From positions 62,001 to 126,000 of the forward strand of contig CAJNDT010003513.1 in assembly GCA_905221615.1 (NCBI GenBank): 64,000 nucleotides of DNA, in the 5' to 3' direction. The DNA comes from Symbiodinium sp. CCMP2592 (Eukaryota; Sar; Dinophyceae; Suessiales; Symbiodiniaceae). The notes below the pieces were generated by a model. It made no database searches, was not told the origin of the DNA, and worked only from the letters and a program-made list of their open reading frames with translations. Shown here in pieces: positions 51,787 through 62,900 of the stretch. The position numbers and the translations under genes were made by a program. Position 1 is the stretch's first letter. The number at the start of each line of letters is the position of its first letter.

Positions 51787-52194
51787 GAGAAGCAGCGAAC
51801 AGGATAGGCTTCTGCAGCCTGTCGAGGTCAGAGGTGAAGAGGGAAGGACTCAATAAGATCAGTAGCTGAGTGTCCCCCATGTCTTCAATTTCGATGCAGA
51901 GCGCCCTCGCATTCGGGCGGGGCAAAGAACATTAGAAGATGAAAGTGGGGACAGTGAAAACAGTCCAAAGCGGGTCGTTGCAGAAGGTTAAGGATGTACT
52001 GCCTGCTGCTCGTGCTGTTGCAACTTTTGGCTGTGAGACCAAACACTGTGTAGAGTAATTAATCCGCCGAGGCCAGAGGCCCAGGCGTCTTGGGGATTCC
52101 TGACCTCAGGAACTCCTCCCGCAGTCCAAATGTTTGGGGACACCCGCTTTTTGCGTTCGTTTGCCACCCCCTTGCCCGGCTTCCCCTCATTTTA

Positions 52195-52285
52195 CCTGAT
52201 TTGTCGGCCCCCCCCCCCCCCTCCCAGGCCCATCGCACCCCCACCCCCCCTCCCCCCCCCCCCTTCCCCCTCCCCCCTGTGTGCC
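52195..52285. repeat. C-tract cluster
   Basis: Runs of 10 to 13 C separated by short CT/CA segments (52,209-52,278). G-rich on the minus strand, so it could form quadruplexes in the transcribed RNA of the element upstream. Confidence 0.85.
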
Positions 52286-52289
52286 GATA

Positions 52290-52827
52290 CACCCAAAGGA
52301 ATACTCCTTGTTAGGAGGTGTATGACCAGTTATTCCCTAAGGATCAAAGGGCAGCGCCCTGCACACGGACAGTAGTTGTTTTGTCTTGCTACGCAAGGAG
52401 AGCTTGTCTTGTCTCAATATGGTAAAACCACTGTGAGCCAATGGGCAGCGGAATGTATATGTATGAGCATGCAGCCATTGCTGTAGGTACCTGTTAGAGC
52501 TACCCCTTTAGAGGTTTATGGTTTCAAACAGACACTAATTTTCTTTTACCGGAAGCATGGCCGCACATTCACACATATACTATTATGCCCACTGTCACAG
52601 TTGCGGAGTCTGGACTCATGATGAAAACAGCATATTATTTAAGCTAGGTATAGCACTGAAGTACACTGCTGAGGACACTCCTTTTGCACACACTCATGCA
52701 TGTTGGTCAGAGAGATCGTCTGTACAAGATCATGTCTGGTGATATTTTCTACATCGAATTATGCAGCCCTTCACTTTGCTCTTGTTAGAGCTTTGTGAGT
52801 CACTGTTGTGAAACTCTGAGATTTTCC
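52290..52827. other. 3' flank of the accessory reading frames
   Basis: No gene. This would be the 3' untranslated part or LTR of the element if it ends here, but the matching 5' LTR would lie outside the window. Confidence 0.35.
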
Positions 52828-55800
52828 TTATCTCAGATTTGGATCCAGGTTTGGATCATAGGCTCGAGCGTAGACGTTCGGATGTGGCTCATCCGGGTCT
52901 GAGTGATCTTCTTCGGAACTTGAATAAATTCCGAGTAGTCTGTTCTCAGCCCTGGTGAAGGCGGCGTCTGCAGTATCATATCCATGGTTGGATGTTGTCG
53001 CCTTTGGCTCGGCCTTTGGCGCAGCTTGTGAGCTGACTGGAGTTGCCTTGGCTTTAGCCGGTTGTGGCTGCTTAGCCTTTGCCCGTTCAGCCCTTCTTCT
53101 TTCAAGCTGTCCGTCTGAGGACGCCCATGATCTTTCACTTTCATCTCCTGAAGGAGATAAGGCGTGGGCATAAAGGCTATTCCAGTACTGTGCTGCAGAA
53201 GGAGTTAGGACTTCTTCATTGTCAGATTCTGACTGGTCTTCCTCAGAGCTTTGGTCGTCAAAGAGTGTCTCGAGGACATTTTTGAGATTGTTATTTCTTC
53301 GCTCTATCTCTAGTGAGGAATGGACCAATTGGTTAAAGACTGTCCTTGAGTCCTTCAGTGCTGTTAGAAGGATTTCCACTCTGGATAGAGTATCTTGGAT
53401 GGTGTCAAGATGTTCCTTCCTTTCCTCCTTGTCTCTCTGGATAGAGCTTCGCAATGATTGTGCGATTCTGAGGAGGTCTGTGTATTTCGTAAGAGGCATA
53501 GTTACCGTTTGATTGTCATGTATGACAGTTGTTTCGTCGCCGCTTAAGTTCCTGAATAGGACTTCCACGACTGGTAGAAACTCCGTGCTCCACGGTTCCT
53601 CTTCATCATATGTTTCTACGTGCTGTAGCACGCGTTGTGTAAACTGATCGGCTGCTTCTACCGTTGCATCGATAGAGCTGACGTGTCTTGCTGCCATGTT
53701 TCGGCACGTAATGTTAATTGCCTGGCCTTGATTGGCTTCGTTAAGTGCAGCGTCTGCATAGGTGCAGAGTCCACTGTTGTGGGCTTCTCTGGCTGCCTTT
53801 CGTTGAATGCGCCGATTTTGACCTCCTCTTCTGGTAGGACCTTTTGGTCTCGGAGGATCTGAAGGTACTGTTCCTTTCGCCTTTGGCGGAGGACTCTTAG
53901 GTGGAGGTGACATGTTTGCCTTGTTAGGCACTGGTGGCATTGCCTTGGGCGCTGACGACGATGCGGCACTTGAGAGTGCAGATGTACCTTTGGCTTTTGC
54001 CGAGGATCCCTTGGGGATCGATGTATAGGTAATCTGCATGGCTTCTTCGGCCATTTGTGCATGCAATGCATCTTTGAATAATTGCGTCATATGAGGAGTG
54101 GTACTTGCATCATCGTAGGTCTGGAAGCGCTCAATGTCTCTTTCGGTGCCACGTGGACGTGTATCACCTCTTTGAAAAGGATCGTTCCTGCGAATCTCCG
54201 CAACTTGTACTGCATGGAGGCAGTTTTTGCACAGCACCTTCCTGCAAACATCTCTTGCTTGCTTGAGCTGGTAACAGCTGTCTGAGAGATGGTAGACTTC
54301 GCTTCGGGAAGTATGCCAGATAGGTCGCAGATCAGTTGTTTCTCCGGAATTGACCCTGTTGGGTCCTAAAGGTTCACGCGTCTGCGGTTCATCCTCGGGT
54401 TCGAGGAATGGAACTCTTTGGTTCGCTGCTGCTTTTGATTTTGGTTGTTGGCGCTCCATACATCTGATAGGAGGCCTGGTAATCTGCTTCCACATCCAGT
54501 GTAAGCCCATTAGCAGCAGAAACACATTCCACGCGATGCTGAAGACGGAGAAGTCCTGCTCACTGGTTAGTGAGTTTGGAAGTGAAGTTTCATCAGTCTT
54601 GATAGACTCTGCGTTCGCTCCACCTTGGTTGCGGTGTCCGAACCAGCCCGACAACCCCGCTGCTGTAGCAGCTGTTCTGAGTGCCTTGCCGCTCGGAGCA
54701 GACGGTGGACGCGATGCCTTCCTTCTTCTCCTCCGGCTGGAGGATTCGTCCTCTTGTTCCTCTTCATCTCTCTGAGCAGACATCAAGTTTGATGTTTCTC
54801 TTTCGTGTTCTTCGATGTCACTTTTTGTTGGTGACGGTTCCTCTTCTAGTCCATCCAGCTCTTCCAAAGACATGTTGAGCTTGTCAACAATATTGGTTCT
54901 TTGAGGCCTGGACCTTGATCTTGGTAGATCTTGTTGTGAAGAGGACGATGATTCCTGGTTCCTTCTTGGAGGAGGACCTTCAGGCTCGCTGGGACGTTCA
55001 GGCTGTGGCCATTCCCAGAATCTTCCGTATCTGTGATGGCTACCTGATGGTTGCGATCTGTCGTACCAGCTGTTGCCGGATGAGTAAACGAATGAATCTT
55101 TGTAACCCCAGTATTCAGCATTACGCTGCTTGAAAGCCTTTCGCTTGTCAGCGATCTTCTGAACCTGGGCATCTGACCGGTTGTGTTTCCCTTTTGTAAG
55201 GATTGGTTGTATCGTGAAGCCCAAAGGGCTGTGCCAATCTTTGTCAGAGGGACTCAACCATAGGTCAAGGTTAGAAAAAGTTGAATAGTACTGCTTGACT
55301 GAGACAAACAGACGGATATCAATATCCCTGTTATTGTTCATGTCCTGCCACATATCTGAGATTCGCTCCCAGTATGTTCTTTCGGCGGCAGGTGTAACAT
55401 CTCTTGGACTAGGTGACGCCGTGTGCGGCGTTTTACTCCAGTCAAGGATATAACTGTTGATACAGTCAAGGTCAGCAACTTTCTTCGCCGGGTCCGCCGG
55501 TAGACGATCTGCACGTGCCAGTCTGTGCTGGTCGGAGTTGTTCAAGCAAAGATGTCGCACTTGTGAGTGCCTTCCTGCTATTTTGTTGAATGCTGCAAGT
55601 TTCTTCTCCAGGTATAGAGAAAACAAACTGTTTCGCGGGTGAACGTCTCCACCTTTTAAGGTGAGCCTCGACGCAATATTATTGAGATCTCCCGCTATTA
55701 CATCCGGTTTAAAAGGGAGAATCTCGTTGAGGAACGCGTTCACCAGTTCGCGTCTCTGTTCTTCCTTATGAGTCATGTATGAGTTGAAATGGACGATCGC

Positions 55801-56185
55801 GATGGTGATGACCTTGTAAGGCCCTTTTGTACACCACATCTCGTCAAGATCGTTCGATGCTTCTTGTGAGAAGATCTCTGCGTATGACTCAAAGTCTTCC
55901 TCTGGTGGCTCATCACCCTCGACATGGCCGTTCCATTCACAGAGAACCGGCGAGGGGTCGAGGTTCGACAGTGTCAGGCACGCCTCTGGTGAGAGGTAAG
56001 AGCCATCAGTGGGTCCATCCTTGTCAGGATTTTTGCCCTTGAGTGGGTCATATCCGATAATCTGCATGAACTCGTCTCTCGTCATCCTTTGGCCAGAATA
56101 TGGGTGGACCCATTCTTTTGCCTCTGGATGGTACTGTGGTACCCAAAGGTGAGGCGGCATACCGCACCGTGGCATGCCCACAGTC
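52828..56185 (-). CDS. Accessory frame 4: EEP-like nuclease C-half, TM segment, zinc-like motif, coiled coil
   Basis: 1,117 codons are open from an ATG at 56,181; the real entry is probably by frame change from the preceding frame near 56,185. The first 250 residues complete a nuclease-like domain: VITIAIVHFNSYM (H131, N133), KPDVIAGDLNNIA (D165, N167) and VADLDCINSYILDWS, matching the D-x-N and late Asp motifs of endonuclease/exonuclease/phosphatase proteins. Then come a low-complexity R/S/E stretch (400-500), a hydrophobic segment DFSVFSIAWNVFLLLMGLHW (543-563, likely membrane-spanning), VYHLSDSCYQL...CKNC (H631, C636, C651, C654), P/A/K-rich linkers, a helical stretch (895-975) and an acidic tail with SDPDEPHP. 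No intron signs. The whole looks like a retroelement-encoded accessory protein; its role is unknown. Confidence 0.6.
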
Positions 56186-57885
56186 GCTTCTTGGGACCAC
56201 CATTCTTAGGCTTCATTGTTCGATGACGGTAAAAGTGGTGGACGAGAGCGATGTCTGTTGTTGGGTCACCCTTGACTCCAATATACATCGAGGGTGCCTC
56301 AGGCTCCTTGGGAGGAGAATGGATTAGCATCCCCCTGTATTCATGTTGTCGCATGGTTGCGATCGAATACTCTGACGCAAGTGCTCCTGCCTCGAGTACG
56401 AGGGTAATATGAGCTGAATTGTTGAAGCACATGTCAATAAGAGGGTGATAATCGAATCCCTTCTCAGGTTTGAGCTTCTTTTTGGGATTCCCTGCGGGCA
56501 CCGGCGCTCGATCCATATTTCCCCAGTTGAATACCACTAGGTTTAGCGATACGCTGTCTGGGTTTGAGCCTTCAATGTATTCTCTCTTCTCGTTAACACC
56601 GGCCATCCTATTGCGAACTATCTCGTAATGTGCGTCGAGCACCAGTTTGTCTTCGTAGCCAGTAAGAGAGAGAAAAGAAGCCGGGTGGCTTGTTCTAGAG
56701 TCCTTGATATTGATGTGACTCTTGTTAATGCTCTTGTATTCCTCCAGGGTTGGAGCCTCTGTGGAGCTGTCATACGTATTCGGAGGATTGTTCCTAATAT
56801 CATCAAGGCTGCATGGATCAACGCCTGGATGGTCCTTCTCGAACAGATTTCTTGCGTGGTCGCAATACATGTTGATTTTCTGGACTGCCAAATCTACGTC
56901 CTCATGTGTGAGGATGGCCTCGTATAAAAACTGACGCTCTTCTGAGGTCATTCCTGCTGACACTTTAGAGGTCTCGAGGCAATCGATTGGCAAGACGCAC
57001 TCGCACATCCGTTGTTTACCCTGTGGGGTAAGTCGACAGTCTGCACATACAATCGTACCACAGGAATAGCAAAAATAGCCTGTAGGCTGTTTGCAGAGAT
57101 CGCAGAGAGGATTGTCTGGTCGAGGCAACATCCGTATCCTTTGGTTAAGGCTCATGGCTGTCCTGCGTACTCCTACAAATCTCTCCTTGGTAGGAGGTGC
57201 AGAGGAGGAAGATGCCGACTCTCTGGGTCTGTCCCACTCCTCTTCGTCAGGAGCCTCAGAATCTTTGATCATGAGTGGACTTCGGATTTTTCGATTCCAT
57301 CGACTAACCCAGATTCTCTCTTGCATTTCCTGTTGCATAGCCGGGTTAGACGATGACTTCGAGATTCGGTGCTTGCGATTTTCTCGAATTCGAGCGCTGA
57401 TGCGCTCATGTTCTCTTACGAGGTCTTCCTCATCAGCAGGCTCCTCGTATTCGAGGTTGAGCTTGCTTCTGTTGACTCGATAATAAGTTTCTGTTTCAGG
57501 ATCGAAGAGAACTAGGAATTTTTCCTTCTCCTTTTTAGGAGATTTTGGTTTCCTTGGCTCTTCGTCTGAACTCTGAACATATTCTGTTTCAGGCTTTGGT
57601 TGGTCAAGTTTGACCTTCTCAAGTTTCTCTGTGATCTCTTCCGTGGGAGATTCTTTCTTCTCCTCTGACGCTGCAGGTGCAGAGTTCGTCTTGTGAGACG
57701 GATTAACATCAACTCGGAGTTCTGAGGATGACGAAGATTTTGAGCTCTTTTCGCTCTTTTCGCTCTTTTCGCTTGATGCCGACTCAACGTCTGATTCTTC
57801 GTCACAATCCTGGTTAGGATCTGGTTCCTCAGGTTCCGTCTCTGTTCCAGAAGATTCTTCCTTGGGAGGAACTACGTTGGTTGGC
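56082..57885 (-). CDS. Accessory frame 3: acidic leader, cysteine cluster, EEP-like nuclease N-half
   Basis: The frame is open from about 57,885; the first ATG is only at 57,338. Upstream of it the frame reads EESSGTETEPEEPDPNQD, SEKSEKSEKSSKSSSSSE and ETETYYRVNRSKLNLEYEEP, so the ATG is probably internal. After the ATG: a cysteine cluster PLCDLCKQPTGYFCYSCG then TIVCADC (C79, C82, C90, C93, C98, C101; later C112, C114), resembling B-box or ZnF-type binding. Then LNLVVFNWGNMDRAP (N271, N274) and ITLVLEAGALAS (E316), which look like the first two motifs of an endonuclease/exonuclease/phosphatase domain. The remaining motifs are in the next frame, entered near 56,185 (codon about 384). Confidence 0.55.
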
Positions 57886-59090
57886 AGAAGTATCCTGAAC
57901 AGGTTCTGGAGGTTTGTGACCTGTCGTTATCTTAAGAACTTCAGTGGCGCTTCTGGTGCCGTCGGAGTTCCAGAGCTGTCCCATAAGACTGTCCGGATCC
58001 TTGTCTGCCTCGGCCTGCCGGGCGAGCTTGGATCTCGGATGGATGTCCTTTGTAGTAGTCTCCGTTTTCGGAGGTACCTCACCTGCAGAAGCGGTTTGCT
58101 CCAGGTTTGGAGCTGTGTCAGCCTCTGTATTTGGCAGAAAGAAAGACTTCTTGTGAGAAGATCTAGCCTTGGGAGGCTCTGGAGGCAGATTTCGCTTTGA
58201 CACCTTCCGAAGTGTCGATTCGATCTCTTGGCCGTAATTTGCGCACCATTTCTTCGACTCGTAAGTCGCTGACGGCATCTGTTCGGAGCAGTGGTCTGCC
58301 CACCATGGTCCGATGCTCTTGAGCTCATCGTATTGCGATGATACCCAGAGTGGTTCAGAGGGTGCGAATACGGCGCTAAGAGTACGGGCATGCACTACCT
58401 CTGGTGTAGCAAACATCCCTGCTTGCGACTGCCACATGTTTGTGACTTCGTTCACTACGTTATTTGCGTCGAATACTAGAAGCAGTGCCTTGTTGGCACG
58501 CAACATGGTCGGATTAGGATTCGCCAGGTCTAGCGTTGAAAACTGAACAGTGTCCCTGTTGGAACGACTGTTTTCATTCACGAGAGCTTGAAGACCTGGT
58601 GATGTAACCACCTGCGATAGGAGGTTTGATGGTACCAGACCGTGCCTCAGGATTGAGGATAATGCCTGTAGGTCCGTGGCATGCATGATGTAACAAGGGT
58701 TGTTCTGTCGAACAAAATCCTCCATGCCTACGGGTCTCGGCGCGTTAGTGGAGAGACGCTGTGCACGGGACTGCACTGGATTGCTGCCCGTTGCCATGAA
58801 GTCTGAGATGGTCATGTGTGACCTTGGCCTCTCTTCTTCAGGATCTGGTTCTTCAACTCTTGGTAGAGTTCGTCGTGAACCGTGTCCTCCCACTGCCGAG
58901 AGGAAAACTTTGGTCATGGTCAGCACATTTGCATCCGGTGGGATGGTAACGGCGGCATCTGTGGTTTCGGCCTTGCCATCTTGGTTATAAACCATAGTGA
59001 CCACGAACCTGGACTTAGTGTTGAGGAGGACACCAAGCGCGATCTCTTGCTGTATACTGCATCGGCCAACTTGAACATGTCCAGAAGATA
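57829..59090 (-). CDS. Accessory frame 2: Tpt1/ADP-ribosyltransferase-like C-lobe
   Basis: The nominal frame is 59,196-57,829 (455 codons), but continuity with the previous frame suggests entry near 59,070. After IALGVLLNTKSRFVVTMVYN and an acidic linker it reads NPCYIMHATDLQALSSILRH then GLVPS (residues 167-190). This matches the H-G-T-x-x-x-x-W-x-x-I-L-x-x-G-L signature that opens the catalytic lobe of Tpt1/KptA 2'-phosphotransferases and related ADP-ribosyltransferases. NKALLLVFDANNVVNEVTNM (236-255) fits the following strand. Tpt1 removes the 2'-phosphate left by tRNA ligation using NAD+; some relatives ADP-ribosylate nucleic-acid ends. The tail is acidic and leaves frame near 57,880. Confidence 0.5.
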
Positions 59091-59741
59091 ATTGTGTTGG
59101 CCAGCAAAGAGATCTGGGCGCTGGTTCTGAAGGTGTCTTGTTGAGTGTGCCAACCACCTTCCGACTCTGTTGGTCTTGGAAAGAATGTGGAAGCACATCT
59201 CTGGTGAGAGACCTGTTACCTCTGCCAGTCTTGGCACTGAGGAGGAATAGTCATATTCTCCGGATGCATCAAGACTCACACATTGTTTTACCTCCGGTGG
59301 GAGGCCTGTCTGAAGGTGATGTGCAAGCATCGTACAAAACTGGCGTGGATCACGAGCGTGATTACCCACGTTGTTATCCCAGTATACAAGGGGACTGTTG
59401 TCCCATGGTCCTTGAAGGACTCCTTCGTAGAGCCTGACTCCATGTCTGGAGATTGGAGTGAGCCTTGCTCGACTCGCATGGCCACATCGTGAGATCAGTT
59501 CAGCAAGATCTCTTGGATGCGGATTGAACACCTGTTGGTGACCCATGTAAATGTATGGAGGCTCGTGATTTTTCTCACGTTTGTGAAATCGGTGTCCACC
59601 GTGTTCGGTGTGTCGACGTGATGCTTCCCGACGAGACTCGGGGTACGAGCTATCCATGTGTGGATGTCGCTCATGGTACGCCTGTACTGCCCTGGGTAGG
59701 GCGTGTCCATCACGGCTACGGAAGTTTGATCGTGTGCTCAT
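59050..59741 (-). CDS. Accessory frame 1: leader and Tpt1-like N-lobe
   Basis: The ATG at 59,741 begins MSTRSNFRSRDGHALPRAV. An H/R-rich leader follows, then FCTMLAHHLQTGLPPEVKQC, VSLDASGEYDYSSSVPRLAE and MCFHILSKTNRVGRWLA (residues 135-200). This order (L-x-x-x-L-x-x-G, D-x-x-G, L, then I-x-x-x-N-R-x-G-R-x-L) follows the winged-helix N-lobe of Tpt1 proteins (LRH, DG-V, V-x-x-x-D-K-x-R-F). The Arg of the LRH catalytic motif is replaced (HHLQTG), so activity is doubtful. The frame changes to frame 2 near AVYSK at about 59,070. Start chosen as the first ATG after the pol stop. Confidence 0.5.
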
Positions 59742-59965
59742 TACGGCACGATGACCAAACAGGATCAGGAATGCTTGGTTAGCTCAAAAGGCTGATTGCT
59801 GTGAGGCTCGAGGCTGAAAGCGGCTGCGGATGATACAGAACATATAGTTCTCATGAACATGTCCGATCTTGATGAAAACGCAGCCTGCAGACACAAATTT
59901 TCTTTTAGACGGAAAACAGTCTAAATAGAAAATCCAGCACATGGTTGTGCTACCAGCAAACAAGA
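59742..59965. other. Spacer between pol and accessory frames
   Basis: 224 bp with no long frame except a 63-codon overlap of pol in another frame (59,975-59,784). An A/T-rich ATTTTCTATTTAGACTG stretch (minus) is present. Could hold an internal promoter, ribosome re-entry site or the pol 3' end. Confidence 0.35.
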
Positions 59966-62900
59966 CTACCACCATGTTCCTTGGCAGTAAAATAATCGGT
60001 AAATCTCTGTTGAGACATCAATTCCAAGGAAGGCTACCGCTGTAGCGGCATTCTTAAGGTTGTCTATGATCCACCGAACAGTGAAAGCTTTATGTTGAAG
60101 AAGTTCACGGAAGGGTGGATGAATGTCTGTTTCTGGTAAATTTCCTGTTTCCAGAGCCTTGATAAGCTCATCAGGTTGCGCCGAATGCTTTGTTAATGCA
60201 TCAGCTAGGCAGTACTTCGAGCTTACATGAGCTAGGTCATCTAAAGATCCAGAGTTGGATTCCTTACGAAGCATCTGTATAAGATGGTGAGTTTCCTTCT
60301 GCTCTGGAAGGTGTGTCGTGCCTGCTGTTGTCACAAGATTGTTCGCATCTGTTCTGATATGTATAGGTACGGTCTCTGATGAGAGATCTGCCCAAAGTCC
60401 CTTGAGGAACAGGCAGGTACCAAAGCAACGCATCAGTGCGTTAAGCTCTGCCACTGTTGTGGACATTGTGGTTGTCGTAATCTTGTGAGACTCATAATCC
60501 ACCAGGCTACCTCTCGAGGATGTTTCCTTAATAGAGGATTCAGAGAAATCGTTCTTCTTGGAAGAAGCAGCTGCTGCTGATTGTTTCATTCCCTTTAGCT
60601 TTGGATTTCGATCTTCAGCAAGGAAAATAACATGTGCTCTCTGAGATGATTTGTCATCATTGTTCCTGTAGGAAGCATCAGGGTAACCGAGGATTCTGAG
60701 ATTTCCTTTCAGCGGCCAAAAACGCAATTCTACTTCGGTAGACTTCAAAATCCTAACAAGCTTGTTCAATTCTCGAATATCACCGATAGTAGGCTTGGCA
60801 GCCTTGCTCGCACACCGACTGAAGCGATAACAGATGTGAGCTTGAGTCCGGCTTTGTAGCCAGTTGATCTGTCCTAAAACACTTCTATAAGCAGTGTGCT
60901 GCTGTGGTGTGCATTGTTGCTCATTGTTGAGCTTCTTATCAAAAACAATTTCTTCTAGAGCTTCAACAGCTAGGTTCTGATTTACTGAGATATGTGCTGG
61001 CACTGATGCTGTAGCATCCTTCCAGACTAATCTCTGTCCTACAAACATGATATCATTCGTGTCTTCAGAACCTACTGCAAACTCCTTTTTGATCGATTCA
61101 ATCACGGCCTTACGAAAGGTGTCATCACCGGCCATGCACAGGTCATCTACATGCAAACAGACTACTCCATGTACCTGTCTACCCTTGGCATTGTTGCCTG
61201 CTATGGGATCTAGGAGATAGTCAATCGCTGATTCCATGGTCTTTGGCTGAGACTTCTTGAGCTCAGCATCTGCTGTTGCAGACTTCTTACCATACAGAAC
61301 ATATGTACAGCGATCCGCACGGGTTGGCACCAGGCCATAAGACAGGAGTGCCTTATCAACGATGTTCCACCATCTTCGAGGTGCATCGTTAAGTCCATAA
61401 GCGGGTTTCTTCATCCTCGCTGCAATGTAGGGAGGATAACCTGCTTCAGGAGGAATCTGACAGATTATGTCTCTCGACTCATCATAGGCTTCACCCTGCA
61501 GGAAAGCAGTCTTTAGGTCGATGTGTGTCAGATTCCACAGCTTGTTAGCTGCTAGTTGAATCGCTAAGCGGAAACCTGGGCGACTCGCAGCAGGACTATC
61601 AGTTTGCTGAATGTCCTTCTGTCGATCCTGGAAACCTCTCAGGACCCATCGGGCCTTGCACTTAAGGAAGTTTCCGTCCTTGTCTCTTTTTAGAGTCAGG
61701 ACCCATCGACCAGTGACATAATTTCGGATGTTTCCGAGTTTCCGTGTATCGACGAGCTCAAAGACATCATTGTCTAGCCAGCTCTGATATTCTGCTGCTT
61801 TCGCTTCATCAAACTGTTTCTTCATCTCACGCTTTTCCTTGGCGGTTGCCTCCTTCCGTTGTGCCTTCTGGGTCAGATTCGCTGAGTTCCTGGGGGAACT
61901 TAGGGATAAGGCCTTGTCCTCTTCCGTGAGAAGATCGTACTCTTCACGAATGTCAGATCGGAACCTTTTGGTGGGTTTATACCGTGTTCGGTCTGACCTC
62001 ACTCTTGATGTTACCTCTCTGATGTCTACGGGTCCGCCATGCATGTACCGAGGCATGGAGAAAGAACCTGTGTTACTGCACAGTTTCTGTTCTTCTGTGA
62101 GAAGGACCCAGTCCTTCTCATCTACGACCAAGTCACCTTCCTCATCAGAGTAATACCTTGTGTTTTCTGACTCGGCATCGCTCTCCGGTTCTGGTGAACC
62201 AGAAGTGTGAGGAGGAGCGGACGGTTGTCCGGGGTCGTCTGGGACCAGTTCTTCTTCAGTGTCTTCTTCATCTTGTTGTAACGGAAGAATGGGTCCCTGT
62301 GGATGTGCCTTCGGTTTAGGTTTTGGTGTCGGCACCTGTGAAGGTGATTTCTGTTTGTGCGGCGAAACTTTCCTTTCCGATGAAGACCTTGGCGACACAT
62401 CACCCCCCAGACGCCGAGGAGACGGAACGCGAGGAGGCGGATGCACGCGAGGCTTAGCCCGAGCAGGAGCCACGGGCTCATCGGAGGAAACGGCCGGTAG
62501 TCGCGGTGGAGGTATGGGAGGAGGAGGACGCGACGGCGGCGTGCCGGGAGGCATCGGCTGATCTGGTTCCGGCATAGAGACATCGTCAGATGTGATCCGT
62601 GAGCGATTAGTGCTCATTGGTTCTGACGGGTCTGACGGCGAAACCTCTTCGTCCGACATGATTACATCCGGCGGTGTTCGCACGGACGGTGAAGTCTTGC
62701 CGCCTGTCATCTGGAATAGCACCCCCGAGAAGGTTGATGGGTGTACCTTGTTCCAGGAAACCTGGTGCGGCAAGCAACACGTCATAGTCGAATTGGGCTT
62801 CTTCTTGTTCCAAAAGACAAGAACGCCATCAGTTACACTGGTGAGTGCTTTGACTGTTCCAAATGTACCTCTGTATAGAGTACACTGTTCGAAACCAGAC

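Noticed and set aside
52530..59905. Shared TAAAAGAAAATT(T/A)GTGTCTG at about 52,535 and 59,895 (minus sense) as a possible LTR pair
   Set aside because: The match is under 25 bp and the flanks do not align, so it does not establish LTRs.
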